NCBI RefSeq assembly: GCF_900607235.1 | Contig: NZ_LR027848.1 | Location: forward strand, 981,241-1,045,240 | Direction: 5' to 3' | Source of the DNA: Olivibacter jilunii | GTDB taxonomy: Bacteria; Bacteroidota; Bacteroidia; Sphingobacteriales; Sphingobacteriaceae | Length of the DNA stretch: 64,000 nt | Shown: positions 27,292 through 34,238 of the stretch, piece after piece | Layout of the letters: each line of letters starts with the position of its first letter | Position numbering within the stretch: the stretch's first letter is position 1 | The notes under the pieces: model-generated | Databases searched by the model: none | Told to the model about the DNA's origin: nothing | What the model saw: only the letters and a program-made list of their open reading frames with translations | Made by a program: the position numbers and the translations under genes

Positions 27292-29541
27292 ATGAACAGA
27301 AGTATACTAAGCTTGATCGTATTTTTAACAGTCGCGCTTAGCGGATCGAATGTGTTAGCCCAGGGTACGAAAGAAGATTACAATCGAGCCAATAATTTAC
27401 GAGAATTAATAAAAGGTAAAACACCTGGCTTAACTTCCAATCCAATATGGATAGATTCAACACACCAAGCTTTCTATTGTGTAACAACAGAAAAAGGTAA
27501 GCAGTTTGTGATAGCTGATTGCAGTCAGCAGAAAAAGAGACCTGCATTCGATCATCAGCAACTAGCGCAACAGCTATCAGCTTCAAGCGGCGTACAGGTC
27601 GATGCGGAAAATTTGCCCTTGACGCAGTTTAGTTATTCGATAGAGCGGAAGCGATTAACTTTTGCCGCTTATGAAAAGGGCTGGGATTTAGATTTATCTT
27701 CGGGAAAAGTGGAAGAAAATAAAGAATTTACAGCACGCTTACAGAACGGGAGAGGATACTGGGGAAAGCGATTTAAAGGTACACAGGATCGTAAGACCTT
27801 TTCACCGGACAGCCAATGGGTAGCCTATATAAAAAACTATAATGTGTATATTCAAAGAAGGAAAGGCAACGATAAGGAAGTTCAGTTGAGCTTCGATGGT
27901 TCTGCCGGGGAATACTACGATGCTTGGATGGCTTGGTCGCCCGACAGCAAAAAGTTGGCAGCCATGAAGGTCAGGAAGAACGAAGATCATACGCTTTATT
28001 TAATTGAGTCGTCTCCTGACGAGCAGCTACAACCTAAGTTACAAACGCGCGATTACCTAAAACCTGGCGATGCATTACCACAGCGTACGCCAACGTTGTT
28101 CATCGTCGAGGAAAAAAAAGTAATGGCAATGCCCGCAAGTTTGGTTGAAAACCAATACGATTTATCTTTTCCTGCATGGCGTAAAGATAGCCGTTCGTTT
28201 ACTGTTGAATACAACCAACGCGGCCATCAGCGTTATCAAATAATTGAAATGGATGCTCAGACCGGCGTAGCAAGAGTGTTGGTGAATGAACAGAGTAAAA
28301 CTTTTATTGATTATAGCGGAAAGAAATATCGTTATGATGTGGCGGATGGAAAGGAAATTATTTGGACTTCTGAACGCGATGGTTGGAATCATCTGTACCT
28401 CTATGATGGTTTATCCGGGAAGATCAAAAATCAAATTACAAAAGGTGAATGGGTGGTTCGGAAAGTCGTTCATGTCGATGAAAAAACGCGACAAATCATT
28501 TTTGCCGCTAGTGGTCGGGAAAAAGGACAAGATCCTTATCTTATTCAGTATTATCGCATCAATTTTGATGGAACAGAATTAAAGGCGTTAACGAATGAAA
28601 ATGCTAATCATGATGCAAGTTTTTCACCGGATCATAACCTGCTTGTTGACCAGTATTCGCGGGTTGATTTAGCTCCTGTTACTTGTATAAGAGATGCGGT
28701 TACCGGAAAAGTACTGATGGATTTGGAAAGAGCTGATATCCGCCCATTAATAGCTACTGGATGGAAAATGCCGGAGGTTTTTACATCAAAAGGGCGCGAT
28801 GGCGAAACAGATATATGGGGCATCATTGTTCGTCCAACTAATTTTGACCCTGATAAACGGTATCCGGTAATAGAATATATTTATGCCGGTCCCCACAGTT
28901 CCTTTGTACCAAAAAGTTTTCAGACCCTTGTTCCCTACGGTGCGCAAGAGCTTGCGGAATTGGGCTTTATTGTCGTACAAATAGATGGCATGGGAACGTC
29001 CAATCGGTCAAAGGCCTTTCATGACGTTTGTTGGAAGAATTTGAAGGACGCGGGGTTTCCGGATCGTATTGCTTGGATGCGGGCAGCCGCTAAAAAATAT
29101 CCATACTTAGATTTAAGCCGAGTGGGGGTTTATGGTACCTCCGCAGGTGGACAAAGTTCCGCAGGAGCCTTGCTTTTTCATCCTGAATTCTATAAGGTCG
29201 CGGTATCCTCCTGTGGCTGTCACGACAACCGAATGGATAAAATGTGGTGGAATGAGCAATGGATGGGATATCCCATTGGTCCGCACTATGCCGAATCATC
29301 CAATGTCGAAAATGCCTATCGCCTTCAGGGAAAGTTAATGCTGATTGTGGGCGAATTGGATGATAATGTTGATCCCTCTTCTACTCTTCAGGTAGTAAAC
29401 GCCTTAATTAAAGCTAACAAGAACTTTGACTTTTTAATGGTGCCGGGAATGGGACATTCCTCCGGTGGCGATTTTGGAGAACATAAAAGAAGAGATTATT
29501 TTGTAAAGCATTTGCTTGGGGTAGAACCACCGGCGTGGTAA
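27292..29541 (+). CDS. Prolyl oligopeptidase family serine peptidase (S9, DPP IV-like)
   Basis: A 749-residue exported dipeptidyl-peptidase-like enzyme. A signal peptide (SGSNVLAQGTK) precedes an eight-bladed propeller domain (about 60-490; FSPDSQWVAYIKNYNVYI and AWMAWSPDSKKLA repeats), then the alpha/beta-hydrolase domain. The catalytic serine lies in GVYGTSAGGQSS (S617), the aspartate in VGELDDNVDPSS and the histidine in VPGMGHSSGG. Third gene of the block 24024-29541, 30 bp after the permease. S9 enzymes of this type remove N-terminal dipeptides, often after proline or alanine; the exact specificity is not clear. Confidence 0.9.
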   Translation: MNRSILSLIVFLTVALSGSNVLAQGTKEDYNRANNLRELIKGKTPGLTSNPIWIDSTHQAFYCVTTEKGKQFVIADCSQQKKRPAFDHQQLAQQLSASSGVQVDAENLPLTQFSYSIERKRLTFAAYEKGWDLDLSSGKVEENKEFTARLQNGRGYWGKRFKGTQDRKTFSPDSQWVAYIKNYNVYIQRRKGNDKEVQLSFDGSAGEYYDAWMAWSPDSKKLAAMKVRKNEDHTLYLIESSPDEQLQPKLQTRDYLKPGDALPQRTPTLFIVEEKKVMAMPASLVENQYDLSFPAWRKDSRSFTVEYNQRGHQRYQIIEMDAQTGVARVLVNEQSKTFIDYSGKKYRYDVADGKEIIWTSERDGWNHLYLYDGLSGKIKNQITKGEWVVRKVVHVDEKTRQIIFAASGREKGQDPYLIQYYRINFDGTELKALTNENANHDASFSPDHNLLVDQYSRVDLAPVTCIRDAVTGKVLMDLERADIRPLIATGWKMPEVFTSKGRDGETDIWGIIVRPTNFDPDKRYPVIEYIYAGPHSSFVPKSFQTLVPYGAQELAELGFIVVQIDGMGTSNRSKAFHDVCWKNLKDAGFPDRIAWMRAAAKKYPYLDLSRVGVYGTSAGGQSSAGALLFHPEFYKVAVSSCGCHDNRMDKMWWNEQWMGYPIGPHYAESSNVENAYRLQGKLMLIVGELDDNVDPSSTLQVVNALIKANKNFDFLMVPGMGHSSGGDFGEHKRRDYFVKHLLGVEPPAW

Positions 29542-29576
29542 GACAATTTAGTAACGATGATGAGTGACGAAGCGTC

Positions 29577-30092
29577 TCACTGCTTTTTCAATTCATATAC
29601 GAAGTTTAGCTTCGGTTGCTCTCCAAAATAAGCTACTTCTTGCTCGGCGATTTTCGTAGCGCCGAGCCTGCTGACGGCTATCTGTGAACGAAGATTACCT
29701 GCGCCAACTTGAAAGTACACCCGGTTCACAAATTGAAAAGCATAAGCGAGCATCAATTTTTTCACCGCGGGATTTAAGCCTGTACCCCAAAATTGGGTAG
29801 CGAGGAAAGTGTAACCGATCTGAATGCTATTATCTTCTTCGTTATAGGAATAAAAACGAGTACTGCCTGCTACGAGGTCTGTTTCCTTATCTATAATTTT
29901 AAAGGCTCCCTTACTTTGCATAGCGCCTTCAAAAAATGTACGGAAAATAGTTTCTTGCCACCTATCTTTATTGGGATGTTGTTCCCATACCTTTTTATCC
30001 GAAGCGATGGTATATAAATCATCAAAATCGGCTTCTACTAAAGGAACTAACAATGCGCGTTCATTTTCTAAGGGAGTTTGTATTGAAAACAT
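29577..30092 (-). CDS. GNAT acetyltransferase of the RimJ/RimL group
   Basis: A short GNAT enzyme (about 171 residues from the chosen ATG at 30092, MFSIQTPLENERALLVPL). The fold is recognisable from FDDLYTIASDKKVWEQHP, IQIGYTFLATQFWGTGLNPAVKKLMLAYAF (acetyl-CoA site) and RSQIAVSRLGATKIAE, which is typical of ribosomal-protein-type acetyltransferases. A longer frame from 30146 adds an unlikely hydrophilic extension. It is convergent with the DPP gene, with 35 bp between stops, and lies just inside repeat copy 2. Target unknown. Confidence 0.82.
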   Translation of the reverse strand: MFSIQTPLENERALLVPLVEADFDDLYTIASDKKVWEQHPNKDRWQETIFRTFFEGAMQSKGAFKIIDKETDLVAGSTRFYSYNEEDNSIQIGYTFLATQFWGTGLNPAVKKLMLAYAFQFVNRVYFQVGAGNLRSQIAVSRLGATKIAEQEVAYFGEQPKLNFVYELKKQ

Positions 30093-30204
30093 GATGTTAC
30101 TTTTTATACGAAGGTATATATTAGTGGTTTTGTTTATGTAGTCCAATTTTTAGAAACTGAATAGTCCAGTAATTGATGTCCAAACAGTCTAAAAGTAGGG
30201 CAGG

Positions 30205-30679
30205 GATTACCTTCGGTGAACTCCCATTGGTCGGTTTCGTTTTAGTATATAGATGAAGGTGTTTATATTAAAGGAACATTTTTTTGTCACTTTCTTCCGC
30301 AGAAAGTAACCAAAGACTCATCGCTTGGAACTTTGCTACGATGGTAGTGCTTCAACCTGCAAGCCGCAAACTTCCTAGGCGATATTCAGCTGAACGAAGA
30401 GCTTTTGCGGGCAGCCATAGGGCCCCGAGTGTCGGATAAACGGCCTTGGAGGATACCGAAGCAACGAGCAGTAAAGCATTTGCACGTCTGTTCATATTGC
30501 AGTATCCAAGCGGATTGAGGAAGTGAAACGGCTCCAATACGCGCCAGTGATGCTTTGTCATCAGGTGCAAGGTAGCCTACACTGCCTTGATCTTTGTGTC
30601 GGTTTGGATCAAGCCAAAGCGACAAAAAAGTTGATTAATAAAAATGTTCCTTTTTTAAAGGCGAAATCCCTGGTTGAAC
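30205..30679 (-). repeat. Composite repeat, copy 2 (core inverted relative to copy 1)
   Basis: Same flanks and direction as copy 1 (left 30205-30277, right about 30645-30679) but with the core (about 30284-30639) reversed. The core is bounded by perfect 14-bp terminal inverted repeats AAAGGAACATTTTT (30270-30283) and its complement (30640-30653). Both ends read ...ACATT... here and ...ACGTT... in copy 1, so the two ends of each copy match one another better than they match the other copy. The hairpin ACTTTCT-TCCGC-AGAAAGT (30289-30307) is the counterpart of 23728-23746 with a C-G pair in place of T-A. Confidence 0.85.
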
Positions 30680-30733
30680 TATCGAGAAACGTTAAAATAA
30701 GCTTACTTTAGGTCAATATTCGGTTTCAATTGA

Positions 30734-30756
30734 ATAAGTGTCTTGTTTACATTTGT
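30734..30756 (+). promoter_or_regulatory. Putative AraR operator overlapping the DUF5695 promoter
   Basis: ATAAGTGT, spacer CTTGTTT, ACATTTGT: each half matches the consensus at 7 of 8. The right half overlaps TACATTTG (30748-30755), an exact TAnnTTTG -7 element, so binding would block the polymerase. Confidence 0.55.
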
Positions 30757-30791
30757 GTATTGAAGCAATTTTTTCATAAGCTAAGATATAC

Positions 30792-33560
30792 ATGAACAGA
30801 GAGATGCATATACCAACGACTGGCATTGACAAAGGGCTTACACGGAGTCTTCTATTTATACCATTTTGTATATTATTGACTTTCATTTGTTATGCGCAAG
30901 ATCCATGGAAAGCTCTTGCTCAGCGGCCGGAAACTTTAGGGCTCGCCGGTGGGAAGGAGAGCTATCGTACCCAATCATTTAATCTCGTGCTCATTAAGGA
31001 ATCACAGACGGTTGCGGCCTTGCAACCATTGAACGACTTAGCATTTGACTTCACGCCAGGTGATCGACTGGATTTGCGTAAGGCGGATGGACTTTATCAG
31101 TTAGGTGACATTAATTTGCGTTTAAGGCAGGTCGGATCAGTGGAATGGAAAGATTACTCGTCCGCAAAACATCGGAGTAAGGTACAGGCTTTGCCGCAAG
31201 CGGGGAAAGTATTAGCGGCGGCTGATTTAAGTTCTACTTTAGGGAATGACGTTCCGATAAAGATTAAGCGTTATTGGGAACAGGTAGATGGAAAGCTGAT
31301 TCTTCGTTTTGAACTTACTAACAACACGGAACAAGGTGTCGAAATAGGAGCCCTCGGAATTCCCATGATCTTTAATAATATCTTGCACGAGCGAAGTTTG
31401 GATGAAGCACACGCAAAAAACGTTTTTTTTGATCCTTATATAGGCATGGATGCAGGGTATCTACAAGTGGCGCGTTTGAGCGGGAAGGGAGAAGCACTGT
31501 TGGTGCTTCCCTACGGCAAAACACCGTTTGAAGCCTACAGACCACTGCTAGATGATCCAACCCCGAGGGGCATTACTTTTGAAGGTTTTCACGAATGGAC
31601 GGTGCATAGTAAAGCTTATGCGGAAAAGGAATGGAAGGGTGTTAGCCAGTGGAATGAACCTACTTCAGTGATCTTAAAGCCGAAGCAAAAATTAAGTTAT
31701 GGATTGCAATTTGTGTTAGCAGCAGATATTACACAGATCGAGAAAGCCTTAAAAACGAATCACCGACCTCTTGCCGTAGGAATACCCGGTTATGTATTAC
31801 CACAAGATGTAGACGGAAAATTATTCCTCGATTATGAAGAGAAAATCCAATCGGTTAAAGTATTTCCAGAAGGAGCGCTATCCTTAAACAGAGAAAAGGG
31901 ACAAAAAGGAAACTTACAATCTTATCGCATTAAAGGAAACAAATGGGGCAGGGCAACTATAAAAATTCATTATGCAGATGGCAATGTGCAAACGATCCAT
32001 TATAAAGTCATTCGACCTGAAACACAGGTGATGGATTCTATCGGCCACTTTTTGACCACCAAACAGTGGTTTGATCGAGCGAATGACCCTTTTGGGCGGA
32101 ACCCATCAGTTATTTCATACGATTATGAAGAGCAAAAGCAAGTAACACAAGATCGCCGCGCTTGGGTTGCCGGGTTAAGCGATGAAGGTGGTGCCGGAAG
32201 TTGGTTGGAAGCCATTATGAAGCAATTAGTGCAGCCTAACAAGGAAGAACTGCAAAAGTTACAAGCCTTTGCGCACGAAACATTGTGGGGAAATATTCAG
32301 CACAGCGAAGGACCTCAGAAGTATGGCGTTAAAAAAAGTGTGTTTTACTATGAGCCGGACTCCATGCCAGCAGGTACTTACGATCCGAATATTAATTATA
32401 AAGTTTGGTCGGCCTGGAATAAAAAAGGGGCAGATGATGTTGGCCGATCCTATAATTACCCGCATGTAGCGGCTGCACACTGGGTGCTGTACCGACTGGC
32501 TCGGTATCATCAGGGGCTGGTAGATCGCGAAAGTTGGCAATGGTATTTAGATAAGGCTTTTAACACGAGCATGGCCATGGTGAAACAGGCCCCTTATTAC
32601 GCACAATTTGGCCAGATGGAAGGAACAATATTCCTGCTTATACTACAGGATTTAAAGGCAGAGCATATGTTGGTGGAGGCACAAGAGCTGGAGATAGCTA
32701 TGAAAGCACGAGCTGACCATTGGCGTACATTAAATTATCCGTTTGGGAGTGAGATGCCGTGGGATTCTACCGGACAAGAGGAGGTATACATGTGGTCCGA
32801 TTATTTTGGCTATCAAGATAAGGCGGCTGTAACACTAAGTGCGATTATGGCGTATATGCCTACTATGCCACATTGGGCCTATAATGGTAATGCGCGCCGT
32901 TATTGGGATTTTCTTTATGGAGGTAAAATAGCGCGCGTTGAGCGGCAGATTCATCACTATGGTTCGGCATTGAATGCGATCCCTGTACTGAAAGCCTATC
33001 GTGATCAGCCAGAAAATCTCCGTTTATTGCGTGTGGGCTATGGAGGCCTAATGGGCGCGATAGCTAATATTACGGAGGATGGCTTCGGTCCTTCCGCTTT
33101 TCACTCTTACCCGTCTACCTTAGCAAATGATGCCTTATCAGGAGATTACGGTAGTGGTTTCTTTGGCTATGCAATCAATACGTCGAGCTATCTAGTGCGT
33201 CATGAAGATTTTGGATGGTTAAGCTTTGGTGGTAACATTAAAGAAGAAAAGGATTGGGTTGTGCTAAAGCCGACTACCGCTGCAAAATCGAAAATATTTA
33301 TCGCATCGGCCAAGCTCTGGCTAAGCCTCGATGCGGGCCAATTCAGTGAAGTTGCGTACAATGTAAATACAAAAGCTATACGTATTAAGCTTGCTGCTAA
33401 AAATGCTTTTACCCCACAGGCCTTTTTGCGATTGAGCCAAGATAGTAAAGTAGCGAGCTATTCTTTGGATAAAAAGCTGGATATCGAAAGGGGCGCTTAT
33501 CTGATTCCATTGTATAGCGAAGAAACGATATTAACATTGACTGATAACAATAATAACTAA
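30792..33560 (+). CDS. DUF5695 domain protein, probable secreted glycan-active enzyme
   Basis: A 922-residue protein I recognise as DUF5695, found mainly in Bacteroidota and of unproven function. An N-terminal membrane/signal segment (LLFIPFCILLTFICYAQ) precedes an N-terminal beta-sandwich (about 45-320; LVLIKESQTVAALQPLND, FDFTPGDRLDLRKADG, EIGALGIPMIFNNILHERSL), a middle linker, and a helical domain from about 500 (YNYPHVAAAHWVLYRLARY; YAQFGQMEGTIFLLILQDL) that looks like an (alpha/alpha)6 toroid as in many glycosidases and lyases. Such a sandwich-plus-toroid plan and the AraR-like operator upstream suggest action on an arabinose-containing glycan. This role is inferred. It is monocistronic, with its own terminator. 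Confidence 0.78.
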   Translation: MNREMHIPTTGIDKGLTRSLLFIPFCILLTFICYAQDPWKALAQRPETLGLAGGKESYRTQSFNLVLIKESQTVAALQPLNDLAFDFTPGDRLDLRKADGLYQLGDINLRLRQVGSVEWKDYSSAKHRSKVQALPQAGKVLAAADLSSTLGNDVPIKIKRYWEQVDGKLILRFELTNNTEQGVEIGALGIPMIFNNILHERSLDEAHAKNVFFDPYIGMDAGYLQVARLSGKGEALLVLPYGKTPFEAYRPLLDDPTPRGITFEGFHEWTVHSKAYAEKEWKGVSQWNEPTSVILKPKQKLSYGLQFVLAADITQIEKALKTNHRPLAVGIPGYVLPQDVDGKLFLDYEEKIQSVKVFPEGALSLNREKGQKGNLQSYRIKGNKWGRATIKIHYADGNVQTIHYKVIRPETQVMDSIGHFLTTKQWFDRANDPFGRNPSVISYDYEEQKQVTQDRRAWVAGLSDEGGAGSWLEAIMKQLVQPNKEELQKLQAFAHETLWGNIQHSEGPQKYGVKKSVFYYEPDSMPAGTYDPNINYKVWSAWNKKGADDVGRSYNYPHVAAAHWVLYRLARYHQGLVDRESWQWYLDKAFNTSMAMVKQAPYYAQFGQMEGTIFLLILQDLKAEHMLVEAQELEIAMKARADHWRTLNYPFGSEMPWDSTGQEEVYMWSDYFGYQDKAAVTLSAIMAYMPTMPHWAYNGNARRYWDFLYGGKIARVERQIHHYGSALNAIPVLKAYRDQPENLRLLRVGYGGLMGAIANITEDGFGPSAFHSYPSTLANDALSGDYGSGFFGYAINTSSYLVRHEDFGWLSFGGNIKEEKDWVVLKPTTAAKSKIFIASAKLWLSLDAGQFSEVAYNVNTKAIRIKLAAKNAFTPQAFLRLSQDSKVASYSLDKKLDIERGAYLIPLYSEETILTLTDNNNN

Positions 33561-33588
33561 GAAAAACATACTAAGATAATCTATGGTA

Positions 33589-33620
33589 GGGGCCGCTTCG
33601 AAAGAGGCGGTTCCCTTTTT
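33589..33620 (+). terminator. Terminator of the DUF5695 gene
   Basis: GGGGCCGCTTC (33589-33599) pairs with GAGGCGGTTCCC (33604-33615), with wobbles and a one-base bulge, around a short A-rich loop and is followed by TTTTT. Confidence 0.8.
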
Positions 33621-33801
33621 GTTCATATTTGATGATACATTGTTAAAATCTGGTTAATTTCGGATAAATGTCTTATGTAGATTTTTGTGGAAAGCTAAGC
33701 GGATGGCTAGTGGCTAATCAATTGTAACGTATTCCATTTTTTTCCGAGAAAAATATCCGGGGGTAAACCCGAAAACTAAAAATTTTGTTTTATGTGTGTT
33801 T

Positions 33802-33832
33802 GACTATCCGCCGTGAGGCGGATGGTCTTTTT
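33802..33832 (+). terminator. Orphan terminator hairpin 1
   Basis: GACTATCCGCC, GTGA tetraloop (GNRA type), GGCGGATGGTC, then TTTTT: an 11-bp stem with one T-G wobble. No gene lies between it and the previous terminator at 33620. Confidence 0.65.
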
Positions 33833-33882
33833 AGCTTTAGCGTGAGATGGACAGCATAGTAACAAATCCATACAGACTCTTT

Positions 33883-33920
33883 GACTGCACTAGGAGCGAC
33901 GGCTACATAGTGCAGTCTTT
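33883..33920 (+). terminator. Orphan terminator hairpin 2
   Basis: GACTGCACTA (33883-33892) and TAGTGCAGTC (33908-33917), a perfect 10-bp stem with a structured loop, followed by TTTATTTATT. Confidence 0.6.
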
Positions 33921-34100
33921 ATTTATTCATGAGGGCTTCTACCTTTACGGGTCGCCAGGAGAGTAAAATAGAGGATATCCATCCTTTCAGATTACTATTT
34001 ATTTCCTGAAACTTCGCAGATATGAAAAGCATGTAACAAACTGGTTAAAAATTGAAATGTTCCTGTTAAAATCCGGCAAGTAAGGCTTCTCATTTCATTC

Positions 34101-34108
34101 TACATTTG
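34101..34108 (+). promoter_or_regulatory. -7 element candidate of the second susC operon
   Basis: TACATTTG is an exact TAnnTTTG match just upstream of the dyad at 34111-34137, which would then cover the transcription start. No good -33 element is visible. Confidence 0.4.
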
Positions 34109-34110
34109 AA

Positions 34111-34137
34111 ATATAAATGTTTAAATGACATTTATAT
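34111..34137 (+). promoter_or_regulatory. Putative AraR operator upstream of the second susC
   Basis: ATATAAATGT (34111-34120), spacer TTAAATG, ACATTTATAT (34128-34137): perfect 10-bp arms around a 7-nt spacer. Confidence 0.7.
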
Positions 34138-34238
34138 ACTAACGCTATCCAATTATTTGTTTATCAGAACCGAGGAAATCACTGCGAGATCTAACTTTTG
34201 TGTATCCACACGATGTATTAACTATAATTTAAATTTGT

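Larger units (their letters stand above)
30093..30791. other. 699-bp intergenic stretch carrying repeat copy 2
   Basis: Holds the repeat at 30205-30679 and, right of it, a promoter with an embedded AraR-like dyad (30734-30756) for the DUF5695 gene. No credible gene. Confidence 0.7.
33561..34238. other. 678-bp intergenic stretch with three terminator-like hairpins
   Basis: After the DUF5695 terminator come two further hairpins (33802-33832 and 33883-33920) with no gene between them, then the promoter and AraR-like dyad of the second susC. The stretch may encode one or two small RNAs or be the scar of a lost gene. No open frame of note. Confidence 0.5.

Noticed and set aside
29550-29585. Terminator between the S9 peptidase and the convergent GNAT gene
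   Set aside because: Only a short bulged stem (AGTGA/TCACT) without a T-run.
30352-30570. 72-codon frame in repeat copy 2
   Set aside because: The same frame has an in-frame stop in copy 1 at the matching place, and no domain is recognisable.
23326-30679. Composite transposon
   Set aside because: The bracketing repeats are short and non-coding, and no transposase, integrase or target-site duplication was found. Kept only as a recombination hypothesis.
33664-33686. Ninth AraR-like dyad (ATAAATGT, N7, AGATTTTT)
   Set aside because: The right half breaks the invariant ACA core and it lies 570 bp from susC-2; mentioned only in the orphan-terminator finding.
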